Shown piece after piece: positions 17,194-26,059 of a DNA stretch of 64,000 bases. Position 1 is the stretch's first letter; each line of letters starts with the position of its first letter. The DNA comes from an uncultured Acidobacteriaceae bacterium. GTDB taxonomy: Bacteria; Acidobacteriota; Terriglobia; Terriglobales; Acidobacteriaceae. The notes below the pieces were generated by a model. The model had not been told where the DNA came from and did not search any database. It saw nothing but the letters and a program-made list of their open reading frames with translations. The position numbers were made by a program, and so were the translations under genes. The stretch is taken from positions 62,001 to 126,000 of the forward strand of contig CAIKND010000121.1 of NCBI GenBank assembly GCA_903828675.1. The letters run 5' to 3'.

Positions 17194-18010
17194 ACACACA
17201 CTCCCGAAATCAATGTGCCGCAGAGGGCAGCCGCTCCGTGTGCTGATTGTCGGTGCGGGAGGCAACGGCAGCGCGGTGTTGCTCGGACTGCCCTATCTCC
17301 ACCAGGCAATGACGGTCTGGGGCCATGCCGGTGGTCTCCACGTGATGCTGGTGGACGGAGATCAGGTTACTGAAACTAACTGTGTCCGCCAGCCGTTTGC
17401 CTCAGCCGATGTCGGACTCAATAAGGCCACTGTGTTGATCAACCGGGTCAATCTCTTCTGGGGTCTGAGGTGGCAGGCACACCCGGAACACTTTCACAAA
17501 GATTCGCTGAGATCCAATTCGGCAGGCCCTCATTTGATTATTGGTTGTGTCGATACACGGGCGGCTCGGCAGGCCATCCTGTCCGCGGTCACCCGAGCGA
17601 ATGACAGCACTGTCTACTGGCTCGACCTCGGCAACAACGCGAGCAGCGGGCAGTATGTGCTCGGCCAACCGTTGAACGCTGCAAACCGGCGCTCCGCGGC
17701 CCGCCTCAGAACCGTTGCGGAACTTTATCCGGAGATTGCGGATACGGAAGCAGGCGAGGACCCGCTGCCCAGTTGCAGCGCGGCAGAGGCTCTCGAACGC
17801 CAGGAGCCTTTCATCAATCAAGTGCTCGCAACAAGCGCGCTCGCAATGCTTGCGAGGCTCTTTCGCTACGGCACGCTCACCCACCACGGAGCCTTCTACA
17901 ACGCTTCAACAGGTCGGACGAGTGTATTGGGGGTAGATCCCGATCTCTGGAAAAAGATACAGAGGCGCACTCACAGAACTTCATCGGCCGCACGCAAGAA
18001 GCTGAGATAA
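17183..18010 (+). CDS. PRTRC system ThiF-family E1-like protein
   Basis: 275 aa. Rossmann-fold adenylating enzyme of the ThiF/MoeB/E1 superfamily: nucleotide loop VGAGGNG (residues 23-29), DGDQVTETNC with the acidic residues that hold ATP-Mg (D58, D60), conserved R69-Q70 region (VRQPF), N80-K81 pair, and IIGCVDTRAAR after strand 4. Cys198 (LPSCSAAEAL) is a candidate thioester cysteine. The start codon at 17183 overlaps the PRTRC B stop by 11 bp. Expected to adenylate the C-terminal glycine of a ubiquitin-like partner, most simply PRTRC C. Family assignment firm; partner inferred. Confidence 0.9.
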   Translation: MINEHTLPKSMCRRGQPLRVLIVGAGGNGSAVLLGLPYLHQAMTVWGHAGGLHVMLVDGDQVTETNCVRQPFASADVGLNKATVLINRVNLFWGLRWQAHPEHFHKDSLRSNSAGPHLIIGCVDTRAARQAILSAVTRANDSTVYWLDLGNNASSGQYVLGQPLNAANRRSAARLRTVAELYPEIADTEAGEDPLPSCSAAEALERQEPFINQVLATSALAMLARLFRYGTLTHHGAFYNASTGRTSVLGVDPDLWKKIQRRTHRTSSAARKKLR

Positions 18011-18031
18011 TGTCTCGCATACAGGTGGACC

Positions 18032-18325
18032 ATGAAGAAATCTTCCATCGACCCGGTGTTGGCTCTCGAAGCCAAGATGATCGTTGCGCTGGCCTTCCGA
18101 AATGGTCCCATTGAGGGGCTGCACACGGGAAAGGTTTGTCCGACCTGCAGTGCCGACAGCAGCTATTCCCGAATCTCCCAAGAGGAGATGAAGGGGATCA
18201 TGAAAGCGGCCGTAAACACGGTCTACTCACTGCTGTGGAAGAAAGACAACGACAGTGAGGCATATGCCAAGTCCCTTATTCTGGGAGCGAGATACACCCA
18301 GCGCTGGGACGACCCCGAACAATAG
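18032..18325 (+). CDS. Small conserved PRTRC-cassette protein
   Basis: 97 aa, 22 bp after ThiF and 40 bp before PRTRC E, all same strand. Contains a single CPTC knuckle (residues ~31-34) and two helices (EEMKGIMKAAVNTVYSLLWKK; EAYAKSLILGARYTQRWDDP). The single CxxC is too little to call a zinc finger. No function known; context makes it part of the PRTRC operon. Confidence 0.6.
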   Translation: MKKSSIDPVLALEAKMIVALAFRNGPIEGLHTGKVCPTCSADSSYSRISQEEMKGIMKAAVNTVYSLLWKKDNDSEAYAKSLILGARYTQRWDDPEQ

Positions 18326-18366
18326 CCATCCAAGCCAGAGTTACATTTTCACAGGAAGGTGTATCC

Positions 18367-18918
18367 ATGTTCAAAGAACTAGGTCCGCTGCTTCGGCAGA
18401 GGACCGTCGTGATGATCCTTACGCGTTTGGAGGACGACACCATTCGCGTCAACGTCATTCCCCGCAAGCTCAACGAAAGCGAAAACGATGCGCTTACCAC
18501 ACCGCTTAGCGTGGCTGGCACGGCTGAAGACCTTGACGCCGAACTGCCTTCCACGCTGGTCCAGTTTGTTGGAGTCCACCTCGAATTGAAGAACACGCTC
18601 GAATCCGCCAAGGAGCAGATGGCCGCGGCAGCCAAGGCCGCAAAGGCGGAAGCCCGTTCGAAGGTGGCACCGAAGACTGCGCCGGTCCCGACCGAGCCAG
18701 CGGCGGCTGAGACACAGAAGCCAGTGGTCGCGGCACCCAAGCCCGCCGAGCCCAGGAAACAGGAGCCTGTGCGCAATGCCAGCCTCTTTGACATTGGACC
18801 GACGCCAGCGGCGGCTCCCGTTCCCGCATCGGATACGGATGAAGATAAACAGATTCTTGCCGAAATCGCCGAAGATGAGCCAGCAGATGAGGCCGACGAC
18901 TTTGACGAGGCCGCGTAA
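18367..18918 (+). CDS. PRTRC system protein E
   Basis: 183 aa. N-terminal ~80 residues match PRTRC-E: FKELGPLLRQRTVVMILTRLEDDTIRVNVIPRKL, then a helix with LVQFVGVHLELKNTLE. The remainder is a low-complexity Ala/Pro/Lys/Glu linker ending in an acidic tail (DEPADEADDFDEAA), suggestive of a flexible interaction arm; an NASLFD peptide in it weakly resembles a clamp-binding motif. The start follows AGGAAGGTG. Last recognisable gene of the cassette. PRTRC A (JAB-type) and D/ParB-type members are not found in this window. Confidence 0.8.
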   Translation: MFKELGPLLRQRTVVMILTRLEDDTIRVNVIPRKLNESENDALTTPLSVAGTAEDLDAELPSTLVQFVGVHLELKNTLESAKEQMAAAAKAAKAEARSKVAPKTAPVPTEPAAAETQKPVVAAPKPAEPRKQEPVRNASLFDIGPTPAAAPVPASDTDEDKQILAEIAEDEPADEADDFDEAA

Positions 18919-19380
18919 GCGCCAATCCTAGTCCAGCTAGTCTTTCCGTTCTTCGGCCACTGCTTTCACCGAAACAGCGTTGACTAGCGTCTTGTCGCGG
19001 TCAATCGCCTACTGTCTGAGAAGCTGAAGTCCACGCCAGAAGTTCCAGTTGTGTACGGGGCGACGCACGTATTCAAGACCAAGCGCTCGAAATGAGCATC
19101 GGCGACTCAGCGTGGAGCCAGAATTCCTCCGGGCTACATCGGCGTTGGTCGGGACTGATCCTTCTAGACCGCGGGCTTCTTCCTGCCAATTGAGGTCCAC
19201 AATCTCCCCGGTCCCCAAGTACGAGGGACCGGGGGCACCCTCATCGTGGTCTGGAAAGGCAACCGGGACTCGGCCCGCCTGCCTATCGACGAGGTTTATC
19301 GCGGAGCAGCGATCGTTGACGGGTGCATGCGTGAAGTTAGGTGGTGCGAACTCGGTCAGATTGGCTCGTGGGATCGCTTT
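18919..19380. other. Gene-poor region after the PRTRC cassette
   Basis: About 460 bp with no convincing gene. A stretch at 19124-19160 (CGGGCTACATCGGCGTTGG...) is similar to 51980-52010 near another gene-poor spot, hinting at a shared repeat remnant. An open frame around 19215-19380 lacks a ribosome-binding site and I do not call it. Confidence 0.4.
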
Positions 19381-19650
19381 CTAAGCTCCCTCCGTCGTGG
19401 AGATCGCTGGCTGCGGCTTAATGCCGACGCCGTAATGACAGTCGCGATTTCGTTTGATGTGTTCAAAATGTGCCTTATACTTCACCCCAGCCTTGTCCTT
19501 ACCTTTGGATACCACTATTACTGGCTGATTGCATTGCGGGTTCGGGCAACGATACTCAAGTCCGACGCCCAACTCCCTGAGCGCGATCGCCTGCGTGGTA
19601 GTCAATGTGGCAGTGCATATCAACATTTGCTTAGAAATATGCTTTGGCAT
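19381..19650 (-). CDS. Small protein with partial zinc-ribbon (89 aa)
   Basis: Contains YRCPNPQCNQPVIVV and, further on, HFEHIKRNRDCHYG, giving C-x4-C plus H/C residues that could coordinate a metal, resembling the zinc part of CoiA-like and other mobile-element proteins that bind DNA. The N-terminal LTTTQAIALRELGVG helix precedes it. It is a short lone gene on the minus strand; expression not certain. Confidence 0.5.
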   Translation of the reverse strand: MPKHISKQMLICTATLTTTQAIALRELGVGLEYRCPNPQCNQPVIVVSKGKDKAGVKYKAHFEHIKRNRDCHYGVGIKPQPAISTTEGA

Positions 19651-19817
19651 TTGAGTTCCTCTGGGCTGAACTAATGGTAACTAGAGAACAGCGGCAGTTT
19701 AACGGAAATAGTCTCAACTTGCACCATTTTTAGCGGATGTAACAGAGATCACAATCCGAATTGCAAAGCTGCAGGTCATCGACATGATGTGTGGGGGAAG
19801 GGAGTTGATGTGCTGTC

Positions 19818-20084
19818 CTACATCTGCCGGACCGACTCCAATCGGTTCAGGTGGTAGAGAATGGACTTGCGAATATCGGTATTTGGGTTTCGGAATGTCA
19901 GATCGTATCCTTGCTTCCTGCAGGCGTTCACCAACTCTTCAAGCGTGAGGCCGGTGGGGTAGGACGCCTCCAGGCACTCAAGCACTAGTGTCATCTGCCC
20001 ACGCTGGAGCTTTGGGCGGGACAGCCCTATTAGCACGAATCTCGGATTTGATTCGATGCTAGATCGAGACTGGGAAAACCTCAT
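19818..20084 (-). CDS. Small winged-helix-like protein downstream of DUF262 gene
   Basis: 88 aa. The C-terminal 60 residues (LVLECLEASYPTGLTLEELVNACRKQGYDL...ILYHLNRLESV) have the spacing of a winged helix-turn-helix. It lies 94 bp downstream of the DUF262 gene on the same strand and may be co-transcribed, possibly as a regulator. No family match recognised; moderate doubt that it is a real gene. Confidence 0.45.
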   Translation of the reverse strand: MRFSQSRSSIESNPRFVLIGLSRPKLQRGQMTLVLECLEASYPTGLTLEELVNACRKQGYDLTFRNPNTDIRKSILYHLNRLESVRQM

Positions 20085-20177
20085 GTGGACTACCTCCCCA
20101 TTGCTCCGCCCGCCTCCACTTGCCCCGAACGTGGGCTTCTCGACCTGACAGTCCTGGGTCGAGGGCTAATACTCGCA

Positions 20178-21821
20178 CTACGCCTCCGGTGGCGGTGGCG
20201 CGATCTCGACAAGGAATTCATTGGCAATCTCGGCAAGTCTGTTGGCGCGGCCCTGAACCCAAGTCTTGTAGCCCTCTTGGGATAGCGAGATAGCGCCGGG
20301 ATCGATGAACTGCTGAGATAGCTTCTCGTTGGAAATTTCGTATTTGGCGATGTACTTCATGGGATCTTTAGCACTGATCCGAATATTGATCTCCGGTCCT
20401 ATGACAGCGATGTTCCCGAGAGCGTTCACGAGATCCTCGTCAACGTGTCCTTCCAGATACTTCTTTGGAAAGATGTGATGCCATTGTGGTCGAAAATCGG
20501 AAAGCACGGCCAAGCCCTCGAAGCCGATCCTGTGACCATGGACATCCCAATCGAGAGCCTTATTCCGGTAAACGAGAAGGTACAGAAGGAATCGTCCGAA
20601 ACGACTGTCGCTGTAGTCTTTCATGAAGTCATCTGCGATCATCGGCTTCAAGTCTGGGAGCCGACGGAGAAGGCGGTGTACGGCGTCCACTAGCGTGCTG
20701 GCTTCGGACACATCTCGCAGATCCTCACCGAGCGAGGTGGTACCGGACCCGCTATAGCGGCCAAAACGGGAAGCTTGGAGGAACCAGTAGAGTGCGTATC
20801 GGAAGCTAACGCTGTCCTCAAATTTGTCTACCAGGCTCACCATCGTTACCAAGGCGGCCTGCGTAGGCATTGGATCGGCGCTTAGAATCCCGTACTCGCG
20901 GAACCTTGAAATGAGGCGCTTCCAAGCCTCTGCCGTGCGATTCCACGCCGGGACGATGCACTTCGGGTCCCAAAACTCATCGGAGATTTCCTTGAATCGT
21001 ACCTTCTTGCTGCCGACCCCGGTTAGAGTGCGGAACAGCAGGTTTGGATCTAACTCAAAGCCCGATTCCTTGAGCTTCGTCAGGTAGGGAAGAAATGTTT
21101 CCCTCACCCAGCCCGGATTCTTTGCTGCGACGACGCCCAAGTAGATATCTGCTTCAGTAACGCGCGTGCCCTTGCTGTTCAAGCGAGAGAAAATCTCAAC
21201 CACATCTTCGAGTTCATGGCTGACGGTTATTGCTACGAGGTCCTTGTCGCGGATTTTACGAACACGGTCAAGTCGCGTGTAAACCTCCATCGCGTCCATT
21301 CCATCGCAGAATCCCTCAATTTTTATCTGTTTCGCGAGGTCTTGGAGCGTCTTCTGATCTTTCTCCCGGCTCGTGTCGAGCACGAGAAGCCCACTCAAGG
21401 GGACATAGCGGGAGCCGATTGCTTTGCGAATCACCGCGTCAGCAACGGAGAAGAAGGGTGCCTCCTTGGCATTTACATCGAAGCGTATATCGAACTTCTT
21501 CAGTGTCTTGTTCCAGTCCTCACTTGAAGACCACCAATAGGGCTTCCTACCGCACAAGATGCAGAGAGCCGTGGCCCTCTGCTGCCCGTCAACCACCCAC
21601 AAGCCAGGCTGCTTTGCATCTATCGCGTGTTGTTCCTCGGTATGACTCTGGCTGTTCCAGACGAGGAGCGATCCGATCGGATAGTCGTACCAAAGCGACT
21701 CCGCCAGATCACGCACCTGGGTTGTCTTCCAGACGAATCCGCGCTGAAACTCGGGGATGCTCCACTTGTGCTCAACCGCTCGCTCGACAATTTCTCGGAT
21801 CGTGATCTGCTCGTACGCCAT
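20178..21821 (-). CDS. DUF262/HNH protein, GmrSD-like restriction enzyme
   Basis: 547 aa. N-terminal DUF262 (ParB/DndB-like fold) signatures IPEFQRGFVW (about residues 18-27) and VVDGQQRATAL (about 75-85), the nucleotide-hydrolysing part in GmrS-type enzymes. The C-terminal region has PQWHHIFPKKYL with His448-His449 and a downstream LGNIAVI, the HNH-type nuclease signature seen in GmrD/DUF1524-like domains. Both halves are fused, as in GmrSD single-chain type IV enzymes that restrict modified phage DNA. Single gene in opposite orientation to the backbone, hence cargo. Family call good; modification specificity unknown. Confidence 0.8.
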   Translation of the reverse strand: MAYEQITIREIVERAVEHKWSIPEFQRGFVWKTTQVRDLAESLWYDYPIGSLLVWNSQSHTEEQHAIDAKQPGLWVVDGQQRATALCILCGRKPYWWSSSEDWNKTLKKFDIRFDVNAKEAPFFSVADAVIRKAIGSRYVPLSGLLVLDTSREKDQKTLQDLAKQIKIEGFCDGMDAMEVYTRLDRVRKIRDKDLVAITVSHELEDVVEIFSRLNSKGTRVTEADIYLGVVAAKNPGWVRETFLPYLTKLKESGFELDPNLLFRTLTGVGSKKVRFKEISDEFWDPKCIVPAWNRTAEAWKRLISRFREYGILSADPMPTQAALVTMVSLVDKFEDSVSFRYALYWFLQASRFGRYSGSGTTSLGEDLRDVSEASTLVDAVHRLLRRLPDLKPMIADDFMKDYSDSRFGRFLLYLLVYRNKALDWDVHGHRIGFEGLAVLSDFRPQWHHIFPKKYLEGHVDEDLVNALGNIAVIGPEINIRISAKDPMKYIAKYEISNEKLSQQFIDPGAISLSQEGYKTWVQGRANRLAEIANEFLVEIAPPPPEA

Positions 21822-22297
21822 TCAGGAGTCCAGTCTCATTTCGGTACAATGCCTTAGTCTGCCAAGGGAAGGCTACGGGCGCAATCCTAAACATCGCGTC
21901 CAAGAGCAATCCTTCTTTGCTCGGAAGGAAAGCTGCCAGATTACTCAAAGGAACATCGTAGATCATCGTAGCAACTGATGATAAGAGAAAGATTGACCTG
22001 AATGGCTGTCGCTTTGCCCCCAACGTGCCTTGTTGGGCTTACTCGGGAATGGAAACCCGGAGCGGGCGGGATGTTCCCAGAGGCATTGGTTAGTACCGGC
22101 ATGTCCCCCAGTGTTCGCCGATCTGCCTAGGCATGATCTTGGGTTGACGATCCCGAGGCGCTCATCTAGCCCATCTGGGGTTCATATCGCGCGTTCCGGG
22201 TGGATTGTCCCCTTCAGAAGCCCACCGAATTCCGGCCCGCTTTCGCAAGTGAGCAGTAGTTCTTTCCCGCACATTTCAAGTTAACCGAGGACAAGTT
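21822..22297. other. Intergenic region between DUF262 gene and MoxR operon
   Basis: About 475 bp separating divergent genes. It should contain both promoters. No gene, RNA or strong hairpin seen. Confidence 0.4.
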
Positions 22298-23308
22298 ATG
22301 AAACCATCGAAACTTTATGAGGCGCTTCATGCGCTGATTGGTGAACGTGTGCCCCTGCACGTCTGGGGCGCATGCGGCGTTGGAAAATCGCAGATCGTCT
22401 CCCAGGTCGCCAACGATCTCGACTACGACTTTCTCGACGTGCGGGCCGTGCAGCTTGACCCGGTCGATCTTCGGGGTCTGCCGCGGATCGCCGAAGACCA
22501 GACCGAATGGGTGCCGCCCAAGTTTCTTCCCACCAGCGGCAAGGGCATCCTCTTTCTCGACGAGTTGACATCGGCGCCGCAGATGACCCAGGCAGGCTGC
22601 TATCAGCTGGTACTCGATCGGAAGCTGGGCGAGTATGTGTTGCCCGATCGCTGGGTTGTCATCGCAGCCGGGAATCCCGCATCGGAGCGCGGCGTTCACT
22701 TCGCCATGCCGCGACCGTTGCGCAACCGGTTCGTACATCTGGACCTTGAACCGGACCTCGACGACTGGTGCAGGTGGGCTGTGAAGGCTCAGGTCCGGCC
22801 TGAGATCATCGCCTTCCTCCGCTTCAAGCCAGAGCTTCTGCACACGTCCGACACGACCTCAGACGCCAACGCCTGGCCCACTCCGCGTTCCTGGGAGATG
22901 GCCTCACAGGTGCTCTGCGGTATCGCCCGTCGTCAGAAGACGCAGTTTCTCTCGGGGGCCAGCGAGTTTGAGGCGCAGCTCCTGGATGGAACGGTGGGAC
23001 CGGCAGCGGCTTCGGAACTTGTCGCTTTCATTCGACTGTTTCGCCAGTTGCCTTCGATCGACGAAATCCTTTTGAACCCCACGACGGCGCCGCTTCCCAC
23101 GGAGCCTTCCGCACAAATCGCCATTGCTACCGCCCTGGGGAGGGCCTTGAGCGACACCTCGGTAGGGAGAGGAATCGCGTATCTCGACCGGATGCCGACC
23201 GAGATGCGGGTGATGGCCATGCGCGACGCGGCGGCACGGGACACCGCCATAACCCACACTCCGGAATTTGTTCGTTTCGGCGTGGATTACCGGGAGGTCA
23301 TTCAATGA
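22298..23308 (+). CDS. MoxR-type AAA+ ATPase
   Basis: 336 aa. AAA_5/MoxR signatures: Walker A GACGVGKS (residues 24-31), a DLRGLPRI segment, Walker B GILFLDELTSAP (about 85-96), sensor I IAAGNPAS and Arg-finger region RPLRNRF. MoxR proteins remodel partners that carry VWA domains, and a VWA-domain gene is two genes downstream. The stop overlaps the next ATG (ATGA), so translation is coupled. Likely cytoplasmic chaperone of the trio. Confidence 0.9.
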   Translation: MKPSKLYEALHALIGERVPLHVWGACGVGKSQIVSQVANDLDYDFLDVRAVQLDPVDLRGLPRIAEDQTEWVPPKFLPTSGKGILFLDELTSAPQMTQAGCYQLVLDRKLGEYVLPDRWVVIAAGNPASERGVHFAMPRPLRNRFVHLDLEPDLDDWCRWAVKAQVRPEIIAFLRFKPELLHTSDTTSDANAWPTPRSWEMASQVLCGIARRQKTQFLSGASEFEAQLLDGTVGPAAASELVAFIRLFRQLPSIDEILLNPTTAPLPTEPSAQIAIATALGRALSDTSVGRGIAYLDRMPTEMRVMAMRDAAARDTAITHTPEFVRFGVDYREVIQ

Positions 23309-24240
23309 TTACGGAAAAGGCAATGCTCGCCGCCGTCCACATCAGCATCTGGACGGCCGTCAAACACGATCGCAAGGTCAGCCGCGATGTCGCGGATCAA
23401 CATGGGGCTCACCAGGGCGCAGGTCGCTACAACAAGCAACTGTTACGCGGCGCCGACAAACTGGAAGAGCTACGCACGCTGGCCGGGCAGATCCGGCAGC
23501 ACTTCTACAAGATCACCCTGCCCTGGTCCGACGAGGGGTTCCGGCTGCTGCCGGCGAACTTCTACTTCGATCTCATGGCGCGCATGCGCGAGTTCGAGGC
23601 CGGATTTGAACAGGGCGTCGAGAGCTTTCTCGGCGTCTATCCCCAATACATTGAGCAGGTAAAGCCGGAGTTGAACGGGCTCTTCCGGGAAGAAGACTAC
23701 CCGGCTGTGGAAAAGCTGAGGAAAAAATTCGGAGTCAAGCTCGAAGTGCTGCCCATTCCGTCTGGCGCCGACTTCCGCGTCCAGATGTCGGCCGAGGAAC
23801 AGGCACGGGTCTCGCGCGAGATCGACGCCAACGTCCGCGAATCGCTGATGCGCGGCACTGAAGACCTCTGGAAGCGGCTGCGCGAGGTGGTCGCCCACAT
23901 GGTCGACCGGCTCAACGAGCCGGAGTCGCGCTTCCACGGTTCCTTGGTCACCAATGTTCTGGACCTGGTGGAGATCCTGCCGAGGCTCAACGTCAACGGC
24001 GACACGGACCTGAACCGCTTTGCGGATCAGGTCAAAGAGCGGCTGTGCAACTACTCCGCTCAGGACCTGAAAAAGCATGACCTACTGCGTGTCACGACGG
24101 CCGCCGATGCCGCCAACATCGTGGCCGAAATGGATGGCCTGTTGCGCAGCCGCGAGGCGGCGGACTTCGCTCAAGGTCCGAGCGCCGACGACATTTTCCA
24201 CCGCATGTCCGCGTACATGGAGGCGCCCGCAGCGGCATGA
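23305..24240 (+). CDS. DUF3150-like protein
   Basis: 311 aa. Resembles DUF3150 proteins of phages and mobile elements: an N-terminal IWTAVKHDRKVSRDVADQHG motif, NKQLLRGADKLEELRTLAGQIRQ, TLPWSDEGFRLLPA and long helices. No catalytic motif. It is coupled by ATGA overlaps to the MoxR gene before and the VWA gene after, an arrangement consistent with a three-part complex (ATPase, helical adaptor, VWA protein). Function unknown. Confidence 0.75.
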   Translation: MITEKAMLAAVHISIWTAVKHDRKVSRDVADQHGAHQGAGRYNKQLLRGADKLEELRTLAGQIRQHFYKITLPWSDEGFRLLPANFYFDLMARMREFEAGFEQGVESFLGVYPQYIEQVKPELNGLFREEDYPAVEKLRKKFGVKLEVLPIPSGADFRVQMSAEEQARVSREIDANVRESLMRGTEDLWKRLREVVAHMVDRLNEPESRFHGSLVTNVLDLVEILPRLNVNGDTDLNRFADQVKERLCNYSAQDLKKHDLLRVTTAADAANIVAEMDGLLRSREAADFAQGPSADDIFHRMSAYMEAPAAA

Positions 24241-25451
24241 GACATGAGACGCCAACCGCACTCCGCATTCAGAAGGCGCGCACGTCTCTCATCCTGGACC
24301 ATCCATTCTTCGGCTCGCTCTTGTTCCGGTTGAAGGGGCGCGAGTGCCTGTCGATTCCGACGATGGCCACAGATGGTGTGTCGCTCTTCTACAACCCTGA
24401 TTTTGTTGAAACCCTGAACTCGGCCACTCTGGCCGGAACCCTGGCGCACGAGGTCATGCACCCGGCCCTTCACCACCACGTGCGGCGGTCAGGGCGCGAT
24501 CCGAAACGGTGGAATGTAGCATGTGACTTCGCCATCAATCCCCTGCTTGTTGACGCCGGGCTCAGCCTGCCAGAGGGCGTGCTCATAGACAACCGCTTCC
24601 GTGGAATGAGCTCGGAGCAGATCTACAACCTCCTTGAATCGGAATCAGAAACAGAGCAAGATTCAGGCTATGAGGATGGAGACGGCGAGCCCGGAGGAGA
24701 GGAATCGAAGGACGAGACCTCCCCTGGCGGCGATTCAAACGAACCTTCAGCTCCCGTCACCGAAGGCGGGATTGGCCAGGTCCTCGATGCGCCACCGCCG
24801 GACGAGGAAACCCCAACCATTGAAGAACAGGCGAGGGAGTGGGACGTGGCGGTCAACCAGGCCACAACGGTTGCTCGGCAGGCGGGCAAGGTTCCGGCTG
24901 GCCTCAACCGGACCTTGGAAGGGGCGGCTGAGGCTTCGGTCGACTGGCGGGAGATGCTACGACGGCTCTGGTCGGATACGATCCCGGCCGACTATAGCTG
25001 GATGCGCCCTAACCGTCGCCACGTCTGGGCCGGTCTCTACTTGCCAGGAGTGATACGCGAGGGCGTCGGGGAGATCGCGATCGCAGTTGATTGCTCAGGC
25101 TCGGTGAATGCTCGGCAACTGAGGCTCTTCGAAGCCGAGGTGCGTTCGATTCTCGAAGGCCAGCGGCCGGAGCGTGTCCATGTTCTCTACTTCGATTCAG
25201 AGGTGCAGAAGGCGGAAACATACGCGTCCGGCCAACCGGTTCACCTTAACCCGGTGGGAGGCGGCGGCACCGAATTTGGCCCATGTTTTGATTGGCTCGA
25301 TGAGCATGGGATTCTGCCGCAGACCCTCGTCTTTCTGACAGATCTGTATGGCTCGTTCCCGGCGTCCGCTCCCGCCTATCCCGTCCTATGGGCTTCGACC
25401 GGGAGCCGGAAGGCTCCCTTCGGCGCGGTCATTCCGATGCAGGCTGCCTAG
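24237..25451 (+). CDS. VWA-domain/putative metallopeptidase protein (DUF2201-like)
   Basis: 404 aa. N-terminal domain has HEVMHPALHHH (HExxH at residues 71-75), a zinc-metallopeptidase-type motif in DUF2201-like proteins, followed by a long acidic Ser/Glu/Pro-rich linker (about 130-200). The C-terminal VWA-like domain starts with IAVDCSGSVN, a DxSxS-type metal-ion (MIDAS) site. VWA proteins commonly serve as clients or adaptors of MoxR ATPases, here encoded in the same coupled operon. Whether the HExxH is catalytic is not known. ATGA overlap with the gene upstream. Confidence 0.8.
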   Translation: MRHETPTALRIQKARTSLILDHPFFGSLLFRLKGRECLSIPTMATDGVSLFYNPDFVETLNSATLAGTLAHEVMHPALHHHVRRSGRDPKRWNVACDFAINPLLVDAGLSLPEGVLIDNRFRGMSSEQIYNLLESESETEQDSGYEDGDGEPGGEESKDETSPGGDSNEPSAPVTEGGIGQVLDAPPPDEETPTIEEQAREWDVAVNQATTVARQAGKVPAGLNRTLEGAAEASVDWREMLRRLWSDTIPADYSWMRPNRRHVWAGLYLPGVIREGVGEIAIAVDCSGSVNARQLRLFEAEVRSILEGQRPERVHVLYFDSEVQKAETYASGQPVHLNPVGGGGTEFGPCFDWLDEHGILPQTLVFLTDLYGSFPASAPAYPVLWASTGSRKAPFGAVIPMQAA

Positions 25452-25559
25452 TCTCAAGGGCCTGGAGCTTGCCCTCGTCCCAGTGGCAAACGAAAATCTC
25501 GATCTCACCCCAGTCTTTCGATAAGCGCCCCAAATCGGTTTTCAGGAAGGAGGCTTTCT

Positions 25560-26018
25560 GTGGATCAGACTTATCGCATTTTCACGGACGGCTCCTCAAT
25601 CGGCAATCCGGGCCCAGGCGGATGGGGCGTAGTGGTGATCCAGGGAAAGGAACGTCGGGAGATGTCAGGAGCTCACCCATGGACGACCGTCTCCGAGATG
25701 GAACTTGTCGCGGCAGTTCAGGCGCTTCGGTCGGTGGAAGGCCGAGCGCGGATCGAGCTTCACTCAGACTCTGAATACCTGATCTATGGAATGCGCGCAT
25801 TTGTCTCTCGCTGGCAGCACCAAGGCTGGCGAAACCGGCGCGGAACCCAACTGCAGCACCGCGAATTGTGGACGGAGCTGATCGAGTTGAACACAAGTCT
25901 TCCAATCCGATGGAAGTGGATCAAAGGTCACAGCGGGCATCGCGACCAGAGCCGTGCCGACGAACTGGCGTATGAAGCCGCCCACACTCTCCGTGTGCAA
26001 CAAAAGGTAGCGGCATAA
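25560..26018 (+). CDS. rnhA: Ribonuclease HI
   Basis: 152 aa; cleaves the RNA strand of RNA-DNA hybrids. All catalytic residues are recognisable: Asp10 (IFTDGSS), Glu48 (SEMELVA), Asp70 (LHSDSEYL), His124 or His127 (KGHSGH) and Asp134 (SRADELA). The initiator is GTG, placed 6 bases after AAGGAGG, which decides the start. Element-borne RNase H would remove R-loops or primers during element replication; this is inferred. The final base of the stop overlaps a possible ATG of the next gene. Confidence 0.93.
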   Translation: MDQTYRIFTDGSSIGNPGPGGWGVVVIQGKERREMSGAHPWTTVSEMELVAAVQALRSVEGRARIELHSDSEYLIYGMRAFVSRWQHQGWRNRRGTQLQHRELWTELIELNTSLPIRWKWIKGHSGHRDQSRADELAYEAAHTLRVQQKVAA

Positions 26019-26059
26019 TGCCGGCGGAGAATTCAGAGCGTTCAGAAGGAGAAATACAG

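Noticed and set aside
19246..19674. Open frame starting MVWKGNRDSARLPIDEVY
   Set aside because: No ribosome-binding site, and its 3' half is antisense to the small zinc protein gene.
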